The notes beneath the pieces were generated by a model. The model worked only from the letters and a program-made list of their open reading frames with translations, did not search any database and had not been told where the DNA came from. From assembly GCA_019925095.2 (NCBI GenBank), contig CM034397.1, positions 7,335,763 to 7,399,762 on the forward strand: a DNA stretch of 64,000 bases. The letters are read 5' to 3'. This document shows, piece by piece, positions 10,241-22,200 of this stretch (its first letter is position 1; each line of letters starts with the position of its first letter). The DNA comes from Dendrolimus kikuchii. Taxonomy: Eukaryota; Arthropoda; Insecta; Lepidoptera; Lasiocampidae. The position numbers and the translations under genes were made by a program.

Positions 10241-10310
10241 GGTGATCAGAAGGTTGATCCCTACCTCGGACAACGGATCCGTATGGCGATCCAGAAAGGT
10301 AACGTATGTA
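10241..10310 (+). pseudogene. Fragment of family-N ORF tail (IxxAIQxGN)
   Basis: The plus frame reads GDQKVDPYLGQRIRMAIQKG, matching the end of the ORF at 13.2 kb (RDQKAGSYFAQQISMAIQRG). It is short and without a start or context. It is one of four relics of the same mobile ORF in the first 20 kb. Confidence 0.6.
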
Positions 10311-11168
10311 GCTAGCCTTCTGAGAACTTTACTCATTGACTTTAACAACCTAGGGTCAATATTTACTTAAAGACTTAAGTCGTTATATGTAGATAACAAT
10401 ATATATAAGTAAAATTTTCTTCGTGGCCTTAGTTTATAATTTAATGCAAATTTCTATTTTTTCATATAGCATAAATTTGATATAATATATTATAAATTTT
10501 ACACTAAAATTTACAAAAGAGTGGATGTTAGAATATTTTGCTAGCGTCTTAATTTTCAAATATCACGTTAATATTTTCGTTAATTAATTTCCAGTGAAAG
10601 ATTTTATTAAAAACAAATGAACACTTAAAATTAAGAGTAAAATATAATATCAAAAAATGTAAGTATGAATTGTAACTTTAAGGGTTTTGTTAATCTGTAA
10701 ACTATCTCGGCGCAATATTGAATCAATCTTAATTTGGGCGAGACTGATTTTATATGAATTTTAGAGACTACGGATATCTGTCCATCATCAGTAGAATGGA
10801 TCTTGACTCGCACTAGTATGATTTTTTTTTTAGTGAAAGTTACAGACTTGGCGTCCTGGAATTAAATGACAACCAGAAAAGTCAAGAAGAAAAATAAGAA
10901 GATGAAGTTTGAATCACGAATTTCTATAGTCTGAAATTACGTCATATTTTCGATTCATCGTGGTACTGGAAATTGATGACTTGCTCGTGAAAAGCTTTGA
11001 ATACGTTTTACGTCGTTGTAACTTTCGCTACTGCAGCCTTTTAGTTTGACGCTGCATTTATAGTCCTTGTTAAAAGCTTTCAGCTTTTGCGTTATTGCTT
11101 TTTTAACATAGAATTGCACAATTCATTTATCTAATTACCGTCGAATGTATTATGTACAATATTTAAAA

Positions 11169-11316
11169 TTAGAGTAGATTATGTAACAGATCACTGTCAG
11201 CGGGGAGCGTGTCCTGAAGGCTTGCTACACTGCCACATTGTATGGCAATACTTATTTGCGCCACCCTTCTGGGGACAATCCCCGCTGGCAATGATCTGCT
11301 ACATAATCTACTCTAG
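11169..11316 (-). mobile_element. Foldback element carrying a family-N ORF tail
   Basis: Two 38-bp arms, 11169-11206 and 11279-11316, are inverted copies with three mismatches. The minus strand of the left arm and the spacer still reads AIQCGSVASLQDTLP then DSDLLHNLL, the C-terminus of the ORF at 13.2 kb. The arms therefore include the end of a coding sequence, so this is a rearranged or internally deleted element rather than a simple hairpin. Confidence 0.65.
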
Positions 11317-11581
11317 TTTTCTTTGTTTAGTTGTCCGTACTCTTACATTACATGTACAATATTTTAGATAACGTATGATATAATATTTCAGTAGAGGGAT
11401 TGAGGTCATTCCAAAGTGTTTAAAAATGTGAGAAAAATTAGAGGAGCTAACTGCGAATAGCATATTCCGAAAATCTGGTTCCAGCGGGCATGTTTGCGTT
11501 GAGCGACGCGTCATGCATAGAAACGCTGCACGCCCCGCTCGATTCAGGCGTGCACTGAGACCGTAGATAAGCTAATTTAAA

Positions 11582-12857
11582 CAGGTTCACAGTCCACAGA
11601 CCACATGCGGTCTGTAGACAGAAAGTACTACAGGTCCATATGTGGTCTGTTTGTCGATATAACTTAGGGCTTTTTTAGAACTGTGGACGTACAGAGAACG
11701 GTGTTTATTTTACATGAACTTGACAGGACATATAATAGAGAACAAAAAAAGTGCTGGGACATGGAGAAGAGACGTACAATTTATGAAAAAAAAAATTATT
11801 ATATTTTTGAAGTGATAACTTCTTATGGGAGGGTAAACCGCTTCGTTACGTAACGCGTTACGGCGCCAGTCTGTCTGGATTCCCTTTCTCTCACGTATAC
11901 GGCAGCGGTAGGCAGACTCCTTCTCTCTCACTCTAACCCACAGCACTAGCTGTGTTTCAGTAATTAGAATAAATAATGATACTAATAATGTACGTACACA
12001 AAATTCTAATGTATATACCTATATTCATATAGAATTGTAACTAAGAATAAAACATATTTTATAATCAATTCAAGATTTTATTAATAAATAACCTTTTCTT
12101 ACATTATCATATTAATATACATAAAATTTAAGTAATGACCTAAGCTTTTCTCAAGTTAAACAATTTCAATATTAAATAGTCTAACTCGGATTAGTTTAAG
12201 TTATTATTTCTGTCGGGCGTCCCGAGACGCACTCGATTTTTTTTTATGAATTTGTACACTGATGTTTTATTGCTTTTTCGCTTATTTTTAGCTAACTCAT
12301 TACAGGGTAGGTAGAAAATAAATGTACAAAATATGAAAAATAATATTCGAAAAAAAAATGAAGAAAAGTTTCCATAAAGCTGATAACAACATGTAATCTT
12401 ATTGTATGTTGTTATGAGCTTTTTGGGAACACTGTAGACAATATGGTTTTGTACAAATATTACATATTTGTGAAACTCGTTTACAACAAAACCTATCACA
12501 AAAACAATGCTACTACTACAACAAAAACATTGACAATTGAATATTGGCACAAGTTCAGTGACGTCAGTGTCACTTCACGTCCAAAAATAATGATTCATTT
12601 ATATCATTTCATAATTACCATAGACAACAATGCACATACCGCAATGGTCCGTGGACATATGAGGAAATTTTAGCCAATTTCGGTCTAATGAGTCCACAGA
12701 CCATATGTGGTATGTTTAAAAAACATACCTTCCCGTTATGCATATATAATTTACATAATGTATATATTTATCTAAACCCCTAAAATATCGTTACTATTAC
12801 AAAAATGCATTGGACGTGTGGGATTGTTCCCTCTCCCAAGCTTGGACAGTGAACCTG
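11582..12857. mobile_element. Non-autonomous TIR DNA transposon (~1.28 kb), TTAAA flanks
   Basis: The ends are inverted: CAGGTTCACAGTCCA at 11582 and its near-perfect complement ending at 12857 (one difference in the first 15). TTAAA lies immediately outside each end (11577-11581 and 12858-12862) and is the likely target duplication. Inside, near both ends, are imperfect palindromes built on CACAGACCAYATGYGGTCTGT (near 11592-11620, 11633-11662 and 12690-12712). The internal frames are short, AT-rich and not transposase-like. The superfamily is undecided: the CAGG ends resemble hAT, the TTAA-containing target resembles piggyBac. Confidence 0.65.
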
Positions 12858-13055
12858 TTAAATATATCTAAACGCTAACGAGTGTCCCTAGTGCAGCCGA
12901 GATGTGCGTCAAGCGGGACGTCGCGTACAGGTTTAAACCAGTTTGTGAACGATGAACGCCGAGCGTGCACTCAGGCCACTCAGTTGGACGCTCTAATGCC
13001 CACAGCCTGCCCCGCCAGTCGCCCCGCTTAACGCTTTGTCACTCAGGCCGTACAC

Positions 13056-13982
13056 TAATGTCCGGTTTCTGAGGTTACCAGATTATGAGTTCAATAACAA
13101 TTGATTCCATAAAGTTATGTAATATGATAAACTTAGGTTAGCTGTGAAATAAAATTATGAACTAAACTATCTTATTATTTAATATACAGTACAAGCGATT
13201 ATAGACTGTGTAACAAATCGCTGCCAGATGGGAGCGTGCCCAGAAGGCTGGCTGCATTGCCGCGCTGTATGGCCATGCTTATTTGTTGGGCGAAATATGA
13301 GCCAGCCTTCTGATCACGGGTGGCATCAAAGAGTTTCTTGCAAATCGCTTTGGAGAAACTCTTTGCCGACGGATCCCAAGGACCTAATGTTTCAACTCCA
13401 AACGGCACAAATATGTAACCCCTTCCTAAGGTTCCATATTTGCGCCGTTTGAGAGCTTCAGCTTTTGAAGCAGCGTTGCTAGCCTCTAACTCAGTCATTG
13501 GAAGATGTGACGGGGCTAGAGTGTCTACACATGTCGCGTCCCAAACAAGCGGCCGTCCCATCTTCCAAGGAATAAGTGACATACCATTCGGCCTCTTGCC
13601 ATGGTCGCGTACCAAGCCATTCGGTTCTAATACGGCCGGTACGCCGATGCTGACAAAAGCCCGGCGGATGATGTCATTGAGGTTGGCATGGCGAGATCTT
13701 CGTTAGCTGTTAACCTACAACTAGTACCAAAATTCGCCACTAGATGGATCTATATAAGAAGGAATATCTATTATTTATTTACATCAAACAAAATCGTCAA
13801 CAACAAAACGTCTAACAAAAGATATGAGAATAGATAAACGCCTAATATTAGTCAGTTAAGTTGAAGCTAGTTTAACTATCGTACGATGGTGTGTTCAAAA
13901 ACACAATTTCATAAGTTATTGAACCGATAGCACTAACGAACAGATAAACTACAGTTAAAAGTACCTCAGAAACCGGGCATTA
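13056..13982 (-). mobile_element. TIR-flanked element carrying the family-N ORF
   Basis: A 21-bp inverted repeat (left 13055-13075, right 13963-13983; 20 of 21 match, core CCGGTTTCTGAGGT) bounds ~0.93 kb with TA at both edges. Subterminal GTTCAATAAC also occurs in both orientations. It contains the minus-strand ORF described next. It looks like a DNA transposon that captured, or belongs with, that ORF. Confidence 0.6.
13199..13705 (-). pseudogene. Family-N ORF: mobile-element protein with PD-(D/E)XK-like signature
   Basis: The uninterrupted minus-strand frame runs from an upstream RHANLNDIIRRAF block through EPNGLVRD, KRPNGMSLIPW, RPLVWDATCVDT, RRKYGTLG and PFGVETLGPW to AIQRGNAASLLGTLP. From memory, this domain is frequent in predicted proteins of mobile elements in insects and cnidarians. 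The order E - (R)PDG-like - WDxT resembles a PD-(D/E)XK nuclease core, but here the expected Asp of RPDG is Asn (RPNG), so catalysis is doubtful. The first Met in frame is at 13615, but homology-like sequence extends to ~13705, so the N-terminus is missing. Other relics are at 10.24, 11.2 and 20.05 kb. Confidence 0.55.
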
Positions 13983-14254
13983 GAGCATCATGTGTAAACT
14001 ACCGGGCGGATTTAAATTAAAATTGACACAGAGCTAGCTTATATCGCGAGTCATGTAAGATACTTTTTATCCCGATAAATGACGTCCGTGTGGTAGAATA
14101 TAGCCAAAAAGAAGACTCTGCAGTCGCATTTTTTATACCGCCTTTGAAATTCACTAACAAACACGTCGTAATAGAAACGCGAGCGAAGTTTTGCTAGGAC
14201 CTTTAGTCATAAATATAACGTTATAACGGTTTTAGGCGCAGTATTTGATTTGAT

Positions 14255-14315
14255 TTTAATTATTGTGCCGTTTCGGCCACTTTTCAGTAACCGTGATCAC
14301 GGAACACAAAGATGT
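14255..14315 (-). repeat. Dispersed repeat with CCGTGATCACGG palindrome
   Basis: The minus strand matches the plus strand at 55.72-55.79 kb over ~60 bp: GACATCTTTGT, the perfect 12-bp palindrome CCGTGATCACGG, then CGAAACGKCRSAATAAT. It is a decayed piece of an unidentified mobile element. Confidence 0.55.
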
Positions 14316-16430
14316 TCAGTATCAATGAGTACTGTTATAGTTTTGTTTAGCCTGCCGCCAACTTGTTCATTTTATTTATTTAGTTTTAATTTTTGTTTAT
14401 GGTTATTATTTACTCTATGTGAGCCTAATGTAATTTACCACCGCTTTGCTACATGTTGTGGCTCGAAGAGAAGAAGCGGCGCAAGAAACTCTTCAGCAAC
14501 ACGCGTAAAAGCAAACTAAAATCATTTTGTACATCTGTCTACACGAACGTTAGCCGGTTTCACATACCGGTTGTTGTGACGTACAAGATAAATATTTAAT
14601 TACAATTTTTTTTTTAATTTGATGATAAATTAATTCTATGAAAACGTCTTTACATATTAGACTCTCTAGAAAACTTTGATCTAAATCTAAATGCTGTGGA
14701 ATTTGCATGCCTACCCGGCAGGAACATGTGGTCAATGTAATAAGGTGTAATCAATGTAATGAGGTAATATATGAATTGAATTGAAGTTTCATTTGGATTA
14801 TTTCTTTCACTGTTAGCACATGGTAATTGTAACAATATACACATTATGGCATGGAGAGCGTTGGCCTTGCCAAATAACATGATAGCAAAGAGGTTTTCAA
14901 AGTGTCACTCAGGGTCACTCTATTCAGGGCATACTGCCTCACAATGTATTATACTTCTCAGCTTTAGACAAATTACAATAATAAAACAATAAACACCATT
15001 AGGGTTTAGTATAATGACACATTCTGGATCCTATTGCACCTCCCAAGGTTTTGTAGTGCTCTAGTAATGTGTTTTGAAACAAGAGTGCCTGACTTCTTCG
15101 CTGTAAGGAGAACGCGAATTGCTTCCTTTTAGACAAGAATTAGACAATCTAATAACAATCTTTTGAAAGTTGTATCGTAAAATCTAGAAGAACCTATGTT
15201 CAGGAATTGGCTTTTGGAGGGCTTGCGTAGGGCTATGGGATGACCAATACGTAAAGGCCCCTTAGACAAATTTAATGTAAAATTGGTGTAACACCCACCG
15301 GCGACTATCCCTATTTACATCATATAAAAATGCAGCCAGGGACAAGCTCCGGCCAATGTAGGAATATTGCTAATGCATGAAATGAGAACAATAGATACTG
15401 GACTATTAGGGTTAATTGTTAGTAGATCTGGGGACTTGGGATTATGGGGACTATGGCGTCTGCCCGTCGCAATGTTCGGGGATCATGGTAAAATGGGTAG
15501 AGGGGACAAACAAAAAACATGCACGTAATAACACAGAATTTTATTTATGTTGACGCTGATGAGGCCCCACGGGCTGCGATCGACATGTTTTACAAGAACT
15601 ATCGTGAATAGTCCGACCATTTAATAAAGACCTTTGAACGCTGTCTTCAAGTTAACTTTCTTGGTAAACTTACAGCAAAAGTTTTATAGTGTAACGGCTC
15701 TAGTTATAAAAGTTACAGACATGTATCGAATGTTAGCGCGAAAGGAATACTCGCGGGGCTGTCTTCACTAGTAAAGCATGATATTGTCTTGAGAAAATAC
15801 CCTAGACAGATATTATTTTACGTTTTATGGGTAATTAGGTTCAAATTTTGGAGTCATATTATTCAAATACAAGTACTTTATTTCCAGACTTTGTAGAAGC
15901 AACATATTTCGTGATATATATTGTTTACATAGAGACACTTTTATTCATAATTATTATTTACGGTCTATAACATATATAGGTACGCGTTTAAACGAATTAA
16001 AAAATAGTGTAAAAAAGTCTAATATTCAGAACCAGCATCTTATAAACGTAGTATAAGTTATCAATTAATCTAACCATTAAGAATAAGCAGGAGACTAGTC
16101 AAACATTTAAAATATTTCAGCATTTTAAATATGTCTGCGGTTTTCTAAAATTCTTTAAAGAACAGGCTCTTTTAAATTAAAGAACGTTTTATGTTAATTG
16201 AGGTATTTTAGATATTGCATACTACTAGCCTTTTGATATAGACCGAGATCCCGCTGCAAGATTACTTACTATGTTCATGTGTTTTATATATAATTACATA
16301 TGGAGGAATACATAATTGCTATGTTACCTATAAAATAGTGACCGCTAGTATTTTTAATTAAAATAATATTCGTTTAATATTTTAGGAGAAATTTCTTTAT
16401 TTGCTTTTAAAATAAATTATATTAAGTCAA
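14316..16430. other. Gene-free AT-rich stretch
   Basis: Only short, compositionally driven frames are present. No domain, tRNA or clear terminal repeat was recognised on either strand. Scattered fragments of lepidopteran-type repeat are likely but cannot be supported. Confidence 0.5.
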
Positions 16431-16669
16431 GCTACTTTTTTCTGTGTATGATAGAATAGGGTTGTCTATGTAAAATTGGGCGCAAATAGGACTTGCCAGC
16501 TGTTAAAGATAGCGCCCTACGAGGGACGCTACGCTGTGTTACGCTAAAGAGGGACGTAGCGTGATAACTCTCTTTCACTCTAATTTATCTTTAACAGCTG
16601 GCAACTCCTATTTGAGACCACTTTTACATAGGCAAACCGTATTCCATCATACACAGAAAAAAATAGCTT
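16431..16669. mobile_element. Foldback MITE with ~80-bp arms
   Basis: The left arm starts at AGCTACTTTTTTCTGTGTATG and reappears inverted at the right end (…CATACACAGAAAAAAATAGCT); complementarity continues through GCCAGCTGTTAAAGATA. The spacer holds further short inverted CGCTACG/CGTAGCG words. There is no coding capacity. No convincing target duplication is visible. Confidence 0.75.
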
Positions 16670-18300
16670 TAATTTGATATATATATTTTAAACATCTGAA
16701 TGATATTTTTTCTAAAATATCAAATTAATATTATTTTAAGTAAAAATACTTTCGGCCACATTTTTATATTCAACCTAGTATTATGTATTCCCCATATATA
16801 ATTATCCATAAAAGCTAGATTATAAATAAATAACACATAAATATGTATCTTGCAGCCGGATCTCGGTCTAATATGACCGGATGACAATTTGTCTTGGTGA
16901 TTATTATTAATTTATCACTCATCGGCGTGCTGATAAGGCCTGTCCTTTTGTGTGTTATTGAATCTATGCTTGCGTGATAGAATCAGGAGCTACGTGTCAT
17001 GGAGATGAGTATGACTCGGTGGATGTGTGGAGTCCCGCAGTAGGACCGTTAGAAATCCCCACACTAATTAAACTACAAAAATGTCGTGGTATATTATGTA
17101 CACCTATACTAACTGTTACATTTTACGCAAATCACATGTGGGGAAACATTTTTTGCTATGCCACTTCCATCAGGCCCTAAGTAGAAGGGGTATGCTAAAG
17201 TTAAACAAAGAAATGTGGACATTGGAGTTCTAAATTTATTTAATTGTTGATATACGTACCAATGATCTCATATTTTAATAATTCCGTAATAAATATCAAA
17301 TACTATTGTCGAAGAATATTCATTAATCTTTCAAGGAATACCTATTATTGAGAAGAATTACAATACCTAGAAATACATTGAACCTATTGTTCGAATAAAC
17401 GTAGTATTGAATGGTAGAGTGAACGTCCTGTAGTGTCAAGGACCTCACTTAAGGCAAGGCTAACACACTATATCTCACGTTATCATATCTGACGAACTTC
17501 GAATATATTAATTCCAAGATTAAGAAAGCTGCAATTAGTAGCATAGCTTAATGTTATAGATTAGAATAGAGGTAATAGATTATTTTTGTCTAAAATGTGA
17601 TTTTATATTATTCGTGTATGAAATTAAACGTTTTGGTTTCGAATAACGTATTATCAAACTACTATTTAAGCCGGAACAATACTGCAATTACTCTGATAGC
17701 TTACTTATAGCCAGTTCGTATATCTTACAAATCGTTCATTGCTCTTACTACTAGAAAATTCAACATAAAATCGATACACATAATGGTAAATTTATAACAA
17801 TGGTATTGCAAGCGAATGAACAGTAACAGGAACCAGCCAGTGCTATTTTGCTAGACACGTTTCTATTAGATGTACGATGCATAAAAATATAGCATTCTCA
17901 TACATGACCTTTGTCGGTGACACGATTTTACTTTGTGGAAAATCCTATTTTCTAAAATCACCTCCGAGAACAAAACAGGAAATTATTGAAATAACATTAT
18001 GTCGATCGACATGTAGCCAATGTCGTGAAAAAACAAGCCCATTCTCCTGACAGGAAATGACTTCAATCTGCGACGCTCCATATTAGTTGGTTACAGGCAG
18101 AGAGCCTTTCTTTTTACAGTTTTTATATTCATACAATCTTTTAATATTCTACATTAACTCTAGCTTGCATCCTTTATGAGCTTCTAATGTTTCAGGATGA
18201 GCCTCTGATATTAGGAATTTTATTTTGTAAAAATTTTATGCCAAAATATTATGTATTAATATTATAATGATTTCGTCACAAAATCAAAGTTCGAAAATAG
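16670..18300. other. Gene-free AT-rich stretch
   Basis: No supported gene or element. One 68-codon frame at 16974-17180 lacks any recognisable feature and is probably chance. Confidence 0.5.
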
Positions 18301-18304
18301 TGTC

Positions 18305-18385
18305 AAACTGGGAGATTGATGGATGTATAAAAGATAAGATGATGATTCGTGGTGTGACAGATGTTTGCCAGAAAAAATTATTGAT
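18305..18385 (+). mobile_element. RTE-like LINE 3' fragment
   Basis: The plus frame reads DGCIKDKMMIRGVTDVCQKK, matching the C-terminal end of the RTE copy at 36.0 kb (CVKDDMLICGVTEDVCQN). It is followed by a GATGAGAAGATAAAAAAGAA tail. It is a very short, 5'-truncated relic. Confidence 0.55.
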
Positions 18386-18469
18386 GTGATGACTTCAAAT
18401 GATGAGAAGATAAAAAAGAAAAGAAAAGGTAATAAAATCAAAGTTTACAGTTTGTAACCCTTCTAGACA

Positions 18470-18700
18470 CATTACCATTAGAAGAAGGTAAACTACGCTT
18501 AGCCCTTCACCGCACTAGTATTTTTCGGTAAATAACCCTAATATTTTTACTAAATTTCGGCAAATACCGCTCCAGTAATTTCTCCGGGAAAGCGTACCAG
18601 ACAGTGAGATGGACAGAGTTACTTTCACATTTTTAAAATAACGTCATTAAGTCATAAGATTGAGTATTCTTTCAAAGTTACATTATTATCTGGCGGTCGT
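18470..18700 (+). repeat. Dispersed repeat fragment (GGxCCAGTAAT...AAAGCGTA type)
   Basis: The core CCAGTAATTTCTCCGGGAAAGCGTACCAGACAG followed by 'gagttactttcacatttt' resembles 20.77-20.83 kb and 21.69-21.73 kb. These pieces share the 'hydrophobic word, then AAAGC-TAACA' style of a common short repeat. No coding function. Confidence 0.4.
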
Positions 18701-18784
18701 TCATTGCTAGTATTTTTCTTCCATGGGGTATTCAAGTCTTACTTCTGTATACTAATAGTCAGAAATCTTTTAGTTTAGTTATGA

Positions 18785-19165
18785 AAAGTTGTGGAATGCT
18801 TTACCAATGAGCATCAAAAGTCCAGTCAGTTACAACTTTTAATAAACTCCTCAAAAATCACTATCTAACTTTGTAAACAGTAATTTATGTATGTGTATAC
18901 AACTCTATATACATATATTTATATATAAATATGTAGGTGTATTTTTATTTACTAAAAATATATGTATACATGATTGTATATATTTTAAACTATGCGCACT
19001 GAATACCGACCTGCTATTAGAAATGTGAAATTATCTCCAGAAGATTGTCTGGAAGAAATCGCTGTTAGCGATAGGGCAGCCGATTGTACTAGTTAAATAA
19101 TTGTTCATTCATGTGCATTATTTTCTTGTGCCCAATAAAGAATATTCTATTCTATTCTACTAATA
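18785..19165 (+). mobile_element. Jockey/CR1-type LINE 3' end (family J)
   Basis: The segment begins with a readable LINE C-terminus (KLWNALPMSIKSPVSYNF, then a stop). A 3' UTR follows that contains GCGCACTRAATACCGACC, GAAATGTGAAATTATCTCC and GCTGTTAGCGATAGGGC. It ends with CCCAATAAAGAATATTC and a short ATTCT repeat. Close relatives are at 27.93 and 39.37 kb. Confidence 0.7.
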
Positions 19166-20042
19166 TTGAACGTATAAATTAAAAGAAACTGTACAACAGG
19201 GAAAGGATTAATATGGCGTACAACAGTTTCTTTATATTTGGCTTTTACGCGTCACATTGAACAATTTACGAGGGACGAAAACACAGCTGGGCTCGCCGGC
19301 CCGCTACTAATTATGCATTGTGTACAACTACACATTGTAACCATAACACAATGGCTTGACAGCTTATTGCTGCTGTGAAAAATAATATAAAATGTGTCCC
19401 TTCGCCTTCCATTACACTTACACAATACCTCATAACGCTTTACGGTACTCTTTATATAGTACATGTTTATGAACTTTATATTAGCAGGTTTTTTACTGGT
19501 TTTTTTAATAAAATTAATATGAACGTTCTTACTATAGATATCGGTGGCGTGGACTTCATACAACTCGATTCCTGTTAGCCTACCTTTAAGGAACTAGCGA
19601 CTAGCGACCAAAAAGGCGAAAGCGCCATGCATTCATTGCCGTTTACGCGTTCTAATCAAACATAATATTACTAGTGTTTCTATAAATTAATTATCGAACA
19701 AAAAATTGCCCCGAATTTCTTGGCGCTTACATTTTTTCATCATGCATATATTATGAGTTTATAACTATCTCTTAACCTCGGCTACTTTCCACACGCATAG
19801 GATTACTGGCTTTTGTTTCAAAACATGCGGTAAATTATTAAAATTACAAATTATAATAATAGAATACATCACAAGTTTTTTCAACAGCGGTGTAGTCCGC
19901 GCTTACATCATACGGTATGGTGTTGAACCGGCTTACCACAGCCGAATTTCCACCCTGCGCCACTGATAGATAAATTTCTATAGTAAACTAATTAAGTGGA
20001 GAATTTGCAAGAATTTTTGTAAAGAAATTTGCAGGAAAGTAT

Positions 20043-20160
20043 ATGATGTCATCGATGAACAAAGGCTGGCATAATTCGTACAGCGAATTAGCATTGCCAT
20101 CCAGCGTGGCAATGCAGCCAGCCTTCTGGACACGCTTACCTCTTGCAACGATGCAGTATA
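20043..20160 (+). pseudogene. Family-N ORF fragment
   Basis: The plus frame reads DEQRLA, a stop, then FVQRISIAIQRGNAASLLDT, matching the 13.2-kb ORF end. The in-frame stop and lack of flanking homology show it is a dead fragment. Confidence 0.65.
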
Positions 20161-20254
20161 ATACGTATAGTCTTTAATTAACTTATAGGTTTCTTTTTAC
20201 TTTTTTAAGGTTCTTATTTGAATTCGATTGGTTTGATTTGAAGAGTACAGACTT

Positions 20255-20485
20255 TTTTTGTACGAGTTCAGAGGACATGCAGAGGGCCCTCCTAATAAAA
20301 AGCGGTTATCATTCAATCAAAGCCTATGGACATTTGTAACACCAAATGTGCTACGAATGTGCTTCTGCTCTGTAAAGACAGACTGGAAGCTGGTCACTAA
20401 TGCCGGAACACAACTCAGGGTTGTTTCGACAGCATGCCCTAGACCAAGGGTGGTAGCCGTCCAAGCCGGCAAATACCACAAGTAC
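20255..20485 (-). repeat. Family-A SINE-like repeat, diverged
   Basis: On the minus strand it shows the TTGCCGGCTTGGACGG, ATTAGTGACCAGCTTCC and GTTACAAATGTCCATAGG blocks of family A. It lacks the first ~80 bp of the full-length copies and is one of the most diverged members. Confidence 0.65.
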
Positions 20486-20984
20486 CTATGTATCTTTTTA
20501 CATGATTTTAATATTACGAAATTATAGAATTAATTTTATATATTATACTAGAGTTTCAGTCAACCTCTAGTGCGTGCTTCTTGTTTAAAGAGCAGGAGTT
20601 GTTAATACAGATTACATTGTACTTAATTTTTATGTTAGTCATATTTGCACTCGTAAGTTTAATTTCATTTTATATCGCAAACTATCCCATCTCCGGGCAT
20701 GAAAAGTATTTATGTCCATTTTCGGTATTAAAACTACATTTAAACAAAATTATAGCAAAACCGATGCTTTCCCAGTAATTTTCCGTGAAAACTTAACGGA
20801 AAGGTATATCGAGTTACTATCGCATTTTTTATAGATGATGAATATTTATGTCTATAAACTTGAGAAATGATTGGTCTTATCCAAACTTTCAACCTTTATT
20901 TCAAACCGTCCTAGCTATATTTATCTAACCCCCGTCTATGACAACTACATAAATGACAAAAAGGACAAAAAGAACAAATCCGAC

Positions 20985-21525
20985 AAAATTCGACTCGGAC
21001 AAATTGGACAACTCGGACAATTGGAATTCTCGGAAAAATTGGACAAATCGGACAACTCTGACAACTCGGACAAATTAGACAAATCGGACAACTCGGACAA
21101 ATCGTACAAATTGGACAACTCGGACAATTCGAATAAATTGGACAACTCGGACAAATCGAACAACTTGGACAAATTGGACAACTCGGACAACTCGGACAAA
21201 TCGGACAACTCGGACAAATCGTACAAATTGGACAACTCGGACAATTCGAATAAATTGGACAACTCGGACAAATCGAACAACTTGGACAAATTGGACAACT
21301 CGGACAACTCGGACAAATCGGATAAATTGGACAAATCGGACAATTCTAATAAATTGGACAACTCGGACAAATCGAACAACTCGGACAAATTGGTCAACTC
21401 GGACAATTCGGACATCTTGGACAAATTGGACAACTCGGACAAATCGGACAAATTGGACAAATCGGACAACTCTGACAAATCGGACAACTCGGACAATTCG
21501 GACATCTCGGAAAAATTGGACAAAG
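20985..21525. repeat. 9-bp minisatellite (GGACAAMTY) with 117-bp higher-order unit
   Basis: About 60 tandem copies of a 9-mer near GGACAAATC/GGACAACTC fill ~540 bp. The unit is three codons, so both strands stay open: plus reads repeated S/L-D-K/N, minus reads repeated L-S-E/D/N. A block starting near TCGTACAAATTGG recurs 117 bp (13 units) later (21102 and 21219), showing a higher-order duplication. It sits inside a short dispersed repeat. Coding use is not supported by any flanking gene. Confidence 0.9.
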
Positions 21526-21589
21526 ATGACCAAAATGACGATAATGGAGAATCACAAAAAACCTATCCCACTTTTTGGGATAACCTTTA

Positions 21590-21735
21590 CATAAATCTAT
21601 CCCAAAATCTATCCCATTGTCCGTAATAAAAGATATCCCTTGTTCACCCTCGATATTAAAGTTACATGTATACCGAATTTCAACTAAATCGGTCCAGTAC
21701 TTTTCCCGTAAAAGCATAACAAACAGAAAGACAAT
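21590..21735 (-). repeat. Dispersed repeat fragment flanking the minisatellite
   Basis: The segment includes GAATTTCAACTAAATCGGTCCAGTACTTTTCC and AAAGCATAACAAACAGAAAGAC, the style of a very common lepidopteran short repeat. With similar sequence at 20.75-20.83 kb on the other side, it suggests the minisatellite expanded within one repeat copy. Confidence 0.4.
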
Positions 21736-22029
21736 ATATATTTTTACGAAATTATAGAATTAATTTTATATATTATATTTGACTGGTTTTTTATTATTAT
21801 TTTATAATAAAATTTAAGTTTACAAAAGAAGCGAACAGTTAAATCAACTCAAATACTTTTTATAAACTAACAAAACGGCGCAGCCCTATATACATTGTAC
21901 ATTACTTGAATTACTGAAATATCATATTAATTATTATTTAAATTGTTATCACAACTATTTTCGATGTTATATTTTAAATGCAAAAAAGTATAGCATTTAT
22001 AAAATCTGCTCATTTATACAAATTTTATT

Positions 22030-22200
22030 TTAGAACTAGCTGATTACCTGCCCGCTTCGCGTGCCGTAAAGAAATTTCGTAAAATCCGTTCTTAGCTGAT
22101 CTCTACTTGACGAAAAGAAGGTCCATGCCAAATTTCAAGTCTATAGGTATTATAGTTCCCGAGATATCGCGATGAGTCACTATATATGTGGATTCCAATT
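22030..22200 (+). repeat. Dispersed repeat (CCCGCTTCGCG... type)
   Basis: It starts AGCTGATTACCTGCCCGCTTCGCGTGCC and continues with CCATGCCAAATTTCAAGTCTATAGG and GAGATATCGCGATGAG. This is the form of an abundant SINE-like/MITE repeat family seen in other orientations at 26.3, 34.0, 41.5, 56.9, 57.5, 59.0 and 61.2 kb. Non-coding. Confidence 0.5.

Noticed and set aside
20985..21525. CRISPR-like or satellite centromere unit
   Set aside because: A 9-bp unit without spacers is a minisatellite; too short for a centromeric satellite.
20871..21626. 251-codon repeat protein and its 192-codon antisense partner
   Set aside because: Both come from the 9-bp tandem repeat; no flanking coding sequence supports a gene.
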